Assembly (NCBI GenBank): GCA_025266875.1
Contig: JALLLT010000006.1
Coordinates: 682,001-746,000 of the forward strand
Origin: Fennellomyces sp. T-0311
Lineage: Eukaryota > Mucoromycota > Mucoromycetes > Mucorales > Lichtheimiaceae
Length of the DNA stretch: 64,000 nucleotides
Direction of reading: 5' to 3'
Part shown: piece by piece, positions 36,701 through 47,646 of the stretch
Numbering within the stretch: position 1 is the stretch's first letter
Layout of the letters: every line of letters begins with the position of its first letter
The notes under the pieces: generated by a model
The model's input: the letters and a program-made list of their open reading frames with translations, nothing else
The model's database searches: none
Told to the model about the DNA's origin: nothing
Program-made: the position numbers and the translations under genes

Positions 36701-37198
36701 TGAAGATCATGTACCAGCCCTGAGTGAAGCGAATAAAGCCGACGATGCCATGGATCCGCATAGGAACCAGCTGGAGACCTCCCACATGCGCATTCCCGTT
36801 CTCGATCATATTCAGCAGCCTTGTCTTCTGCGTCTCCGAGTAGACGACGTCGTCTTCGATAACAACCAGCTCTTTGGGGTTGGTTCGGTGTATCTGCAGG
36901 ACGCGATACTTTTGTCTGGACTGGTTGGTGCCTATCAGGTAATAGCGCTGCTCACGTCTGTCAGCAGCCGTGCGGATGTATGCGAAGACTCAATGCTTAC
37001 GGTCTTGGTCTCGTACAATTCAAAGCTACTCATTACAAAACGGTAATTGGTGAATCCGGCGGCATCTTCCTTGACGTCTACGGTTGGTGCGGGAGATGCG
37101 GCGGGCTGCTTTTTGGGAGGCTCGGGGACAGCATTGGCTAGGTAGTTCTCCTGTAGCGAGTGCTGCGTCTCATTAAAGATCTGTGCATCTGGATTCAT
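33710..37198 (-). CDS. FIG4: Polyphosphoinositide phosphatase FIG4
   Basis: SAC-domain phosphatase that works with Vac14 and Fab1/PIKfyve on vacuoles and late endosomes to control PI(3,5)P2. I read about 12 exons and 900-1000 residues. The ATG at 37198 gives [15 protein letters not shown], followed by [20 protein letters not shown], where SAC/FIG4 homology begins. Diagnostic blocks are [75 protein letters not shown], the CX5R site [29 protein letters not shown] and INLFLGNF. The FIG4-specific end is present ([23 protein letters not shown]), followed by a low-complexity tail rich in Asn, Gln and Ala. There are no membrane segments, unlike SAC1. The gene starts 140 bp downstream of the 14-3-3 stop codon, on the same strand. 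Confidence 0.92.
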
Positions 37199-37338
37199 TT
37201 GAATGGTTTGAAGAAAAGGAACAAAAATATGCCCTACAGATTTGAGGAACCCGTATTTCTGCGGGGAAAAACAGCATCTCTGCAAGAGAGAAAGGAAAAA
37301 CGTGTGTGTTATATATAAGAATTATCGCCTAACTATCT

Positions 37339-38685
37339 CTACTTGGCTTCAGCCTCTTCATCCTTGGTAACCTCGTTCTTATCGGCATCTAGAGGCAGCG
37401 ATGAGTAAACAGAAGCAGGTTACCCCTCCTAGCACAACTTACCGCCGTCCTGCAAGTCCGAGGTCCACAAGGTCAAGTTGTCTCTCAGCAACTGCATGAT
37501 GAGCGTGGAGTCCTTGTACGATTCTTCCGAGAGGGTATCCAATTCTGCGATGGCATCATCGAAGGCCTGCTTGGCCAAGTGGCACGCGCGGTCGGGAGAG
37601 TTGAGGATTTCGTAGTAGAACACAGAGAAGTTCAGGGCAAGACCCAAGCGGATGGGGTGGGTGGGAGCCAGCTCGGTCTGGGCAACGTCGGTGGCGGTCT
37701 TGTAGGCTTCGTGGGCCTGGGTGGCAGACTCCTTGCGGGACTCGCCAGTCAAGAATTCGGCAAGGTAGCGGTGGTAGTCACCCATCATCTTGTAATAGAA
37801 CACTTTAGACTCGCCGCCCTGAGCGTTGGGGATCAGGTTGTCCTTCAACACGTTCAAGATGTCCGAGCAGACGTCCTGGAGCTCAGCCTCGATCTTCTGG
37901 CGGTAGGCCTTGATCTTCTCGACCTGGGCGGCGTTGCCCTTGCCCTCCTCCTTCTGCTCGATGGAGGACACGATTCTCCACGATGCACGGCGAGCACCAA
38001 TGACGTTTTTGTAGGCGACGGAGAGAAGGTTGCGCTCCTCAACGGTGAGCTCGACACCCATCTATTTTTAATTCCATGTCAGTAATTTGGCTCGCTGTCG
38101 TGCATAGCTTCTGTCCAGACCTTGGCAACTTCCTTGGTGTACGACACCATTTCTATGGTAAAACAAAAAAAGTCGTCAGTACGCACATACTTCTTTATCA
38201 GGGGGGGGCAGCTCTCATGACGCACACGAAACGCTTCACACGCGTTTCACACCCTCTCGCACAACAACAACGGAACCGGTGCTTACCATCGTAACGCTCG
38301 GCTTGTTCGGCCAACTTGGCCATATAGACGTTGTTTTCGCGCTCCTAAAATTAAAACATCGCACGTCAGTAAAAAAAACCCTGAACATACAAAAAATCTG
38401 TTGCCGCCAGCAATCCGATACAACGCAAATGCTACGCAGATGACTCGGATGAGTTGCCCTCCAGCGCAAATGCACTGACGACATGTCGTCTGCTGCCAAT
38501 TATGGACGCGCAATGGCTCAGTGGTGGGCCTCAATCTTGACGGTGTGCGGCGACGAGGAACCGGCCCGGTGGCAGCGATGCAACACACAGAAACGATGGG
38601 CCCGAGCGGCATTCAACTGATTACGACCAACGCGAGCGACATTTGGCTGGCGGCAACAGAATGGATGGCAACTTACTGAAGACAT
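37339..38685 (-). CDS. BMH1: 14-3-3 protein
   Basis: Dimeric phosphoserine/phosphothreonine adaptor. Five exons (38677-38685, 38287-38344, 38121-38152, 37443-38061, 37339-37388) give 255 residues. The order is [50 protein letters not shown] (signature 1 [11 protein letters not shown]), the phosphopeptide-binding Lys/Arg/Tyr region around [10 protein letters not shown] and the second signature [21 protein letters not shown] short charged acidic tail ends in EEAEAK. The first coding exon is only 9 nt. The donor after exon 3 reads GTCTGG, weak at positions 3-6; it is chosen because it restores the exact family length between VAK and ELT. The antisense frame over exon 4 is a shadow. Confidence 0.93.
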
Positions 38686-41556
38686 TGTTATTTTCTTTGT
38701 GAGATGAAGTGGAAGAACTCTTGGGTTGTCAAAAGGGAAAACGCGATGCGGTCAGTGAAAATTCCATTTGGTTACGTCAACCCGTCTGAATCGCTCGGGG
38801 TTTAAGCGTTTCACGTTGCACAGGTGTCAGGACCGCCAATCACCCGCCGAGGGGCCTGATTCGTTCGGCTTCGGTGGGCTCCCTTCTTTTGGTTACCAAC
38901 TGTGTGTGCATCTTGCTTGCTATCCACCTGCCACCGCCCTCATTCTTTTTTTTTTCGCCTTGCCGTAGTGTTTGTCCATTGTATCATTCATCCCGCGACC
39001 TCGCTGGTGATGTTGTCCGCGCGTGCCGACGGAAGCCGACTGTGATGCTTTTCGTCACGTAGCACAGGCAACCCACTTGACGTTCTCATCACTTTTCGCA
39101 AACATATAGTTTACTTATCATCCTGGCCACCTCTGCACCAGGCTGCACCGCACGCATCCATTGAGTCCAAAGGAGGTAGCCCTGGTGAACAAGGTGGCCC
39201 TGAAAGTGCGCACAGGTGCCGCAGCAGATGCTTGTGTTACTGATACAGCAAGCAACGTCGTGGCCGAGCCTACTTCCGCAAGGGACTAAGCCAACAGTTT
39301 TGCTCGGGAACGATTTACCAGATCAATCTGGGTTTCAGTGCTACCTGACCGGTAACCATCACCTCTCGCACCACTCTGGAAATCTAAGAGTCGGATCGTC
39401 GAACAGCGTTATTTTTGGCGCCCCTTGATCACCCAACGCCGATTTCATTATCAGTTTATTAAAAGGTGCTGGCCAGAGCTATTCATCGCGCATCGAATTG
39501 GCCTGCCTACCCAAGAAAAAAGATACGTGTCGTGTGTGTGAATGCGGAAGATAGTTGTAGCGAGGAAATGAACACAACATTATAAAAGGATGCGTGATAG
39601 GACATGGTGATCACAGGTTGAAAGAAAATCAAGTCATAACCGAATAAGCTTCTGTTGATTTCCGAATCTGACATAAACAATGCCTCCACCGGACCCAGCT
39701 ACTGCCGTTTCGGTAATATCAAGATAAGCTGCTCCCCCGTCCCAGATCCTCACTTTTTTTTATTGCTCAGAGCTATCCTATACTGGCCTAGCTTCATTGC
39801 GTATGTAGAGCACAAGTAGGAATATTGCTGAAGCAATCAGCTTCACCGAAAACCGGTAGTACAGTTATCCCTAATAAAGCAGCCGCCGTATATATATATA
39901 TATATATACTTTTTACCAAAGTCGATCTACGCTACATCAGTGGTCTGAAACAATATGTATATTTGGCAGGTGCCCTCAACACCTGATAAAGTTCCGTATA
40001 TTCTAGGTATGCACGTACGAAATAAACAAAGTACTGTACAGTATGCATGACCAAGAGGCTAATAGAAAGAATTAAGCCAGCATTATTCTGTCGCCTCTCG
40101 GATGTCCGCGCTGCCAGTGGCTTACGCTAAAGTTTTTACTTCTACGTACAACTGAGGACACAAGCTAATTTTGCATATAGGCTCCGGAATGAATAATAAG
40201 GCCATATGCGCTGTGAAGAAGAACATACCTGATCGGCTTACTCTGGCAGCACATGGTTCACAGAAAGAGCAAGTACAAAATACTACGCTCTCAAGCACTC
40301 CTCGCTTGTATGTAATGCCCGGGAAAAGCTCGAACTGTATATGTGTCGTAAATTTCTGCTCGCATCTACTATTGAAGAAAATCAGTACGTAGTGATTGAA
40401 CCAGGCGAAGAAAACGCAACAATAGTCAGAAACACCGTCATGGCTGTGATTATTACCACATGCTAAGCGTAAAAGCTGTGCCGGTATATCACGGAGCAGA
40501 TCACGTATACCGCACTGTATTAGAGGTACATCGTGCTCATCGATAATGATACGAATATAGATTGAGGACGTGACTACTTACTGCTCTTCCTCTACTCGTC
40601 TCCAAAACGTTCTAAAAGCCAATGGCTCATGTATGGCTAGTCAAAATTGCCGGTATTTGTAAGTTTCGTTGCGTACACACCAAAGTTATTGTATCTGCTT
40701 GAGGGGGCATGGCCTACAAAGGCGCAGTGGATAGGTGTCATCGAAACTGTAATACATACCGTGCAGGATTTATACCAGCAGGGAAAAGCGACTGGCCATG
40801 ACCCTGACTCGTGAAAATATTCTACGAAACAATGTAGTATAGGTAACACAATGAGCGCTGTCAGCGATACATGCACAGATCGAAGCTGAAATAAAGTCAA
40901 AGAGCCATCCTACCAGCGCGGATCAGTAAATACAAACCATTTCCATCTTATATTCGAGATGCTAAATGTGTCCTGCTTATGTAGCTGGGAAAAAAGAGAA
41001 CGAGCATGGCGTGCGGGGAACAGAATACACGGAATTATTTTTTCTTTCAGTGTCTTCACCAAACAGGGAATTGGCAATGGTTGTGTACATATGCTTTTTT
41101 ACTTTTAGTATAGTAACTTTAGGTGTAGAAAGAAACATAGTGTCTATAGTATATCTAAAAGTGTTCCAAAAAATAGATTTGATGCTACAGAACTAAAATA
41201 TGGTACGCAAGGAAGCAGTTTAAGACTTTCTGGGAGATAAAATAGCCAAGTGACGCGAAATGTAACATGGTATGGCTTTGCGATATACTAGCTGTCCATG
41301 TTCATCAATAGCCAACACTGTGAGACTATTTTGGGCAATCAGGCCGTTTAATCAAATGACAGTGCCCATTGCAGCATTACATAAAACTGCAACATATGTC
41401 CAAATATCGAAATGCATTTACTGTTCTGAATGAACGACACTAAACAGTCCAAACGTCCAAAAGACACACCAGTTCATTACAAAAAATGATAACATTGTTC
41501 CCATACAAGATACATATTGAGAAATACAAGGATGAGAAGTGACCCAATGTAAGGTT
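38686..41556. other. Long intergenic region, no supported gene
   Basis: The left part is the 14-3-3 promoter. The rest has only short frames without homology or splice support. A (TA)10 microsatellite lies at 39889-39908. The interval reaches 2.9 kb in an otherwise compact block, and I see no repeat family that explains it. Confidence 0.45.
39889..39908. repeat. (TA)10 microsatellite
   Basis: An uninterrupted run of TA dinucleotides in intergenic DNA. No gene regulation can be inferred from it. Confidence 0.85.
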
Positions 41557-42270
41557 TTAACGGTATGATTTCTGGAAGCGGGCACGGGCACCTGGACCAC
41601 CGAACTGTAGAGCACACATAAATGTCAATAAATTGTCCTGCTGATCCTTTCATTTTTCTACATACCTTCTTGGGCTCGCAACGGCGGGGATCGGCAACAA
41701 GAAGGGTACGGTCGTACTGGACAAGAATTTCCTTGATCTCCTTCTTGGAGGCTTCATCGACGTACTTTTGGTAGAAAGCGACGATCGACTTGGCAAGAGC
41801 CTGACGGATGGCGTAGACCTGGGAGACAACACCTGTTCCAATTTGCGTCAGATTTTGTACCATTGACTATAATAATTTATTTCAATCCTTACCACCACCC
41901 TGGACACGAATGCGGATGTCAACGTTGGCGAAACGCTCCTCACCGAGAAGAAGGAGGACTTCGTAGACCTTGAACTTGAGAATGGCGGGTTCCAAGAGTT
42001 CAAGGGGAGCACCGTTTACGCGGATGAGACCACGTCCACGCTTGCAGTGAGCGACAGCGGTGGCAGTTTTCTAAGGTGGAAAATGTGAATTGAGTTTTCT
42101 GGTTGTCATTGTGAATTCAGGGAAATCGTGTCCGGTTTAGAAATTGATGTAGGTTTCGCTCGACGATTGAATCCATGTTGTATCCACAACTATCCATCTC
42201 TATACAGGACCGATTGATTGATTAACTGATGGATACGCACCTTGCGGCCGAAAGTTTGAACTGCTTCCAT
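41557..42270 (-). CDS. RPS16: 40S ribosomal protein uS9 (RPS16)
   Basis: Small-subunit ribosomal protein whose C-terminal tail reaches the decoding site. Four exons (42241-42270, 41893-42070, 41666-41832, 41557-41604) give 140 residues, close to the yeast length of 143. The order is [49 protein letters not shown], the GGG hinge, [37 protein letters not shown] and the invariant end RFQKSYR. The first intron (170 nt) is the longest in the gene; I looked for snoRNA C/D boxes in it and saw none. The start faces the acyl-CoA dehydrogenase gene across 806 bp. Confidence 0.95.
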
Positions 42271-43076
42271 GGTTTTAAAGAGAGGGTGTATCCATGTTGG
42301 GTGCTGCATGCCCACAACCACCCAACAAATTGAAATTCCGACCACGATTATTGTTTCTATGGCAACTCGTCGCAGGAAGTACATTATCTGACAATACTTG
42401 TCTGTCTCCAATTGTGATGCACTGATCTTATTCACGGAAATGCCTATTATAATTGCATATGTTTATTATTTCTATAATATACTTGAGTCGCGAAAATCGT
42501 TGCAAAGGTAAGTCATACTCTTCGGTACCATTCACTTCGTCCGTCGTTGACGGCGCTTGGATTCGTATACACCGTTAATAAATTTCGGGAAAAAATGTTG
42601 TCCGTCAATTGAAAACTGCATGAGATAGCATCCGGGAAAAAACCCGGATTTACTGTATTGTTGTAACAGAAGATATATTTTTGCTCCCACGACCATTTGA
42701 ATTACAATAAAATCGACAGCATATATAAGATATCAAACTCAAAGCCTTCACCAGAGTTACCAGTCAATCAAAAGTATCAGCACATTGATGCATATTCTAT
42801 TTATTGACAGTGCGTGAAGAACAGTATTCATTGATGATAATAGACAATCGAAAATTCCCGTACACTGTGAATATAGATTGATTAGTCATGGCCGTATAGT
42901 GTCTTTTCTCATGGTATACATGGGCATATACCATGTCATAGCAGTTATGCTTAAGTAGCAACATCGATACCCACGGTTGCTACTGTGTTTGTCATCGTTA
43001 GGGATATAAATGGCCAAGCGCCCAGAAATTACACGCAGAACTTAATTACGCGAGCCTTTTACTCACTTTCATAAAA
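42271..43076. promoter_or_regulatory. Divergent intergenic region, RPS16 / acyl-CoA dehydrogenase
   Basis: This 806-bp AT-rich interval must contain both promoters. A TATA-like GGATATAAATGG lies near 43002-43013, about 70 bp upstream of the dehydrogenase ATG. No motif for the ribosomal gene could be assigned with confidence. Confidence 0.4.
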
Positions 43077-44630
43077 ATGTCTGCCAGTAACACTTTGCTT
43101 GATTTCAATACCTTGTCTCCCAAGTTCAGAGATTTGTACGCAAAGGCCAAAGCTTTCATCGAGGTATATTCACTCTCAGATCTATTGTTAAGATAAAATA
43201 TCAACGATTTTTTTTTTGGTATAGAATGACTGCATTCCCGCTGAAGCATTGTTTGAACAACAAATGGGTACTGGCGCAGACCGCTGGACGGTCATCCCGC
43301 CTATTCTGGATCAGCTTAAAGCAAAAGCACGTTCTTTGGGCTTATGGAACTTGTTCTTGGGTAAAGAGTACCCACAAGGTGCCGGTCTTACCAATCTCGA
43401 ATACTCTTTGATCGCCGAACTTACCGGTCGCTGTGGTATTTCATCCGAGGCCATGAACTGCGCTGCACCCGATACTGGCAATATGGAGGTGTTTGCCAAA
43501 TATGGTAACGCCGCACAACAAGAAAAGTGGCTCAAGCCCTTGCTGGAGGGCAAGATTCGATCGGCATTTGCTATGACGGAGCCGGCTGTGGCTTCCTCAG
43601 ACGCTACAAACATTGAAACCAGTATCCGTCGCGAAGGCAATGAGTACGTTATTAACGGACGAAAGTGGTTTGCGAGTGGAACTGCCGATCCACGATGCGC
43701 CGTCTTTTTGGTGATGGGAAAGTCGGACAAAGATAATGCCAACAAGTACAAGCAGCAGAGTTTGGTTATTGTCCCACGTGAAACGCCAGGTATCAATGTA
43801 ATTCGGGCTTTGACAGTAGCCGGCTACGATCACGCTCCTCATGGTCACTGTGAAGTGGTTTTCGAAAACTGCCGTGTTCCTCTTGAAAATATTGTCCTGG
43901 GAGAAGGTCGTGGCTTCGAAATCATCCAAGGCCGTTTGGGACCGGGCCGCATTCACCACTGGTAGATATAAACCTAATTAGTAGCGACTGTGTAAAAACT
44001 CACAAACAATTTTGCAGTATGCGATGCATTGGTATGGCCGAGAGTGCACTTGATCTGATGGTTGCACGTGTCACTGATCCTTCACGACGAACATTTGGTA
44101 AAACGCTTGCCGAGCACGGCACAGTCATTGCCGAAATTGCAAAGAGCCGTATTGAGATTGAAGAGTCTCGCTTCCTTGTCTTGAATGCTGCAAAGAAGAT
44201 TGATGAAGTTGGAGCTAAGAATGCAAAGCTCGAAATTGCTATCGCAAAGGTAACAGTTTGAGGATATTATTTTATGGTTTAGGCTAACAGAAAGTCGTCA
44301 GATCGCTGTCCCCAACATGCTTCAACGTGTCGTCGATCGTGCGATCCAAGCATTTGGTGCTGCTGGTCTTTCCCAGGATACTCGTCTCCCTCACCTGTTC
44401 ATTAATGCAAGATACTTGCGCATTGCTGATGGTCCTGATGAGGTAAAGTTCTTCTACAGACTAGTGCATTTTCATATAACAGCAATATGTACTCAATCAT
44501 AACTGCTACTTAGGTCCATATGCAGCAGGTCGGAAAGACAGAGCTACGTCGTGCTCAAGAGATTGTTGAATTGCAAAAGCGCCAGAAGGCTAGAAGTCAG
44601 GAACTCATTGCAAACTCGTCAAAACTCTAA
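43077..44630 (+). CDS. Acyl-CoA dehydrogenase, ACAD10/11-like, with C-terminal SKL
   Basis: FAD-dependent enzyme that introduces the first double bond in fatty acyl-CoA beta-oxidation. Five exons (43077-43163, 43225-43961, 44018-44249, 44302-44442, 44514-44630) give 437 residues. Family blocks are [18 protein letters not shown] (FAD/substrate site), [46 protein letters not shown] and [18 protein letters not shown] followed by [11 protein letters not shown]. This last pattern is that of ACAD10/ACAD11. The N-terminal aminoglycoside-kinase-like domain of animal ACAD11 is absent; this is a stand-alone dehydrogenase. The protein ends in SKL, a canonical type 1 peroxisomal targeting signal, and shows no mitochondrial presequence. 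I infer a peroxisomal location. Confidence 0.9.
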
Positions 44631-46316
44631 ATGTGTGATGAGGTTCGAAAATATAATAAAGTGCTTTCTCATCCCACTGTGACACTTGCAGCAACCATTG
44701 CGTATTACTGACCCTGTCATTATACATTAAACTTGTTGTTTTCTATGCGCCATACCATATATAACCATCACATCCAGGCGTATTGACTGTTTCAGCATAG
44801 TACAGATGATCGGCGGTTTTCTTCGTGGTATAACAATGATGCCCGTCGCAGCCATCGATTGCATTTTCTGCTGATATAGTTTTACCGCCATCTAAACTTT
44901 TTTTCATAAAACCCATTAATAGTTGACAGTGAAGAACCATAATATAAAACAGTCTTTAGCGGCGGCCTACATAGTGTGCTCGTATCAAACATTATGATTA
45001 ACAGCGCCAGCCATCAGACCCGATTGGACTTCTAAACTGAGCGATTGACGGATTCCCCAGATCTAAAGTACTCCACGATTTGCAATGTATACCGCAGCAT
45101 TCGAGTAACTACGTTAATATATCATTACACATCTGTTTAGAGAAGCTTTCCCGCTCTTGTAATTCGGCGTATCGTACATATTACATCTTGATGCAAGATT
45201 GACTTGGTTATATCGCCACGTTCCACCATACATAGCGTGAACTTCAACTAGATTGTTGTAAGTACTTTTAAGAGTACGTTTATCGCTTACAATTGAGTAC
45301 ATATGTAATCATATGCACATATTATAGATGGTTAAGAACTATCCCTCTTTTTTTCATCGACAAGCAGCTATAAAAATGTCGAACAGTAGTAGCCCACTCT
45401 CTGTTACATAAACGATCCGTGTCTGTACAGATGGAAAATATTCAAGTTGGACATTGGCTCCTTGCTCAAATGTTATATAAATGAAGTAAAGGCTTACACC
45501 ATCGAGAAAGCAAAGAGAAATCATGCCAATCATGGAGCGGATAATTGCCACACCTAAACCAATTTTTGAACCCCAAATCAAGGAGGATACAAGGCGGATC
45601 GAAGAATATAAGTAATGGTCCAGTGAAGCTTTTCAATTTCATTTGTCTATCAAACCACAAAATGACCAAGGAACAAGTATATATTTTCGATGGCACTGGA
45701 TACATTGTAACTCGGGTTTCCAAGGAACGACGCGATTCCCGTGACACTCTATGCTCGCTCTCCACCCCTTCCCCCAAAAAAGTCCACCAATTTTTTGGTT
45801 GTCATGGCGAATCATCTGTGAAAGGAGATCCGAACAATCAAGCGACCAAATGTCACTGTTTTTGCTTCGGAACCGAATACCCGAGAATCGTGGATATCGC
45901 CTGATGACAGTGGCGCGATTTCTGCCAACGTACTGCAAGATTCTATCGAAAAGCACTGAGATTCTGACGGGTGATATCAAGTCACCAAAGGAAGGAGCTG
46001 AAATCCTAACCGGAGTACTAGGGAAAGATCTATCTTTTACTCAGGTCACAGGCGAACACCATTATGGTGCGTAGCATGACGAAGCAAGTTGGTTTGAGCC
46101 ATGCCATGACATATGATCTGACCCATCCTTTTCTGCATACATCGGGTAGCCTTTTTAGCAATAAGTTCCTTTGTGTGTGCTTTATTAACCTATGGCAATA
46201 TCATGGTGCTTTATTAAGTGTCATTACGAAACAACTTTCTGATCTGTGCCTATAGCGAATGCTGCAGTGTAAGATATTTGCCTGGCTGACTCGGTACTTT
46301 GAGAAATTGCGTGTGT
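44631..46316. other. Intergenic region, no supported gene
   Basis: Frames on both strands around 45354-45980 are interrupted and overlap antisense. A 65-codon minus-strand ORF at 44743-44940 starts with ATG and contains two CDG motifs (GCDGHHCY, PGCDGYIWYGA), but it has no signal peptide or other support. Confidence 0.4.
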
Positions 46317-46855
46317 TCAGGAAAAGGGGTGAGAAGAGTGCCATGGTGAATCGCAGCCTCCATGTTCTTCATCGTAGCCATATGTATCGAATAAACGGTA
46401 TGTCGATGGATTCAATGGTACACTTACAAAAACGACATCAGATGTTTGCAGGAGTGTTTCAAAGCTGACGTATGTTGCATCATATTCCTTTTCGACTTCG
46501 TATATACGTAACAAGATTAAAAGAATCGTTTTTTAGTATTATCAGTGTATTACGCAGTGGATCATGTTCACATTCTGGGATAATTCTATTTCTGTTGTTA
46601 TATTGGAAGATCATGTCAAATCCTCGCATGCGTCTGGCGCGTGCTTTCCCAATTCCACTCATTTCCAATATGCCGAGAACCTTGCCATCAGGATCCTTTC
46701 CCAGTACTACACCATGATTCCATCTACCTACGTATATAGGCGTTGTTCATGAAGAAGTGAACCTGGCGAAGTTACCAATGGAAAGGTAGCGTACCTTGAT
46801 GCAATTTGAAACTGTGTAGTGTCGCAAAATGTCAGGATCAAGTATGCGGCTGTAT
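46317..46855 (-). pseudogene. Relic of a D-2-hydroxyacid dehydrogenase (glyoxylate/hydroxypyruvate reductase type)
   Basis: Reading the minus strand from 46855, pieces in different frames match the NAD(P)-binding part of the family in order. TAAYLILTF...TQFQIASR comes first, then, after a frameshift, VGRWNHGVVLGKDPDGKVLG and ILEMSGIGKARARRM (a GxGxxG loop with Ser and Ile substitutions). GFDMIFQYNNRNR follows, and YDATYVSFETLLQTSDVVFV with SVPLNPSTYRLF comes after a further gap that could be an intron. The downstream NTARG, GLDVFE and catalytic His regions are missing, and so is the N-terminal half. This is a dead fragment. Confidence 0.75.
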
Positions 46856-47646
46856 TTATCTGCAGTAGGCTGATGGACTAGTAAGTATCAAATGCATTAT
46901 TATCCCAGATATACAATCCAAAACTCATAGGAGCAGGTCTAATAACTCTTAGAAATACATAGTACTTATGAACTATGGTGTCAGCTACTACGTATGTAAG
47001 ATTTTGTTGCTATGGAACAGACCTAATAGCGTAGAAACTGTTCTCGTACCTAGTAATCCGTGATGCCTTCCGCTATAGCAACTAAAAAGTATAGAGTTAC
47101 GCAAACTTTTCTGACACTAATATGTACATACTTATCAATCTATTCCAGAAAATAATCCGTAGGGGGGGAATCACAACAGCCTCCATTTCGTCATCAAGTT
47201 CTCTATTACCGCCAGAAACATAGCTAGTCATCCACAACTAAATCTTTACACAGAATTCTCTACCAGTGATACGTAGCAATACCTATATGACAACTTCACA
47301 TTGAATACACGTCCATCATCGCAATTTAGTGATTAATGTGTATCCTCGACTGTTTACTTTCATCATAATACTGTTAGTATATCTTTGCTTAACCTTAACT
47401 GCATAGATCGGCATAATTTAATTCCATGGTGTATACAATAACCAATCTAATGTTTAACCTCCAACTGTCTCGAGAATGCCCTGGTAAGTCATGAAGGAAA
47501 CAAACTTAATTGACCTCCGAAAAAAATGTTGCGAACTTGATGAAACAGGTTGATTCTCTGAAACAGAGATATCTTTTCTTCTTCTGTTTATTCTCTAACG
47601 ACAAGAAGCTGGTTCTATAATCAAGGCTATCGAACACCATGTTGCT
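46856..47646. other. Intergenic; promoter side of the receptor gene
   Basis: No open frame of note. The AT-rich stretch includes a GGGGGGG run near 47162. It presumably contains the promoter of the gene starting at 47647. Confidence 0.4.

Noticed and set aside
37579..38085. 168-codon plus-strand frame over the 14-3-3 gene
   Set aside because: It is exactly antisense to a well-conserved 14-3-3 exon; the Gly/Val/Leu-rich reading is the usual shadow of GC-rich coding sequence.
42071..42240. snoRNA in the first intron of RPS16
   Set aside because: No C, D, H or ACA box arrangement could be recognised in the intron.
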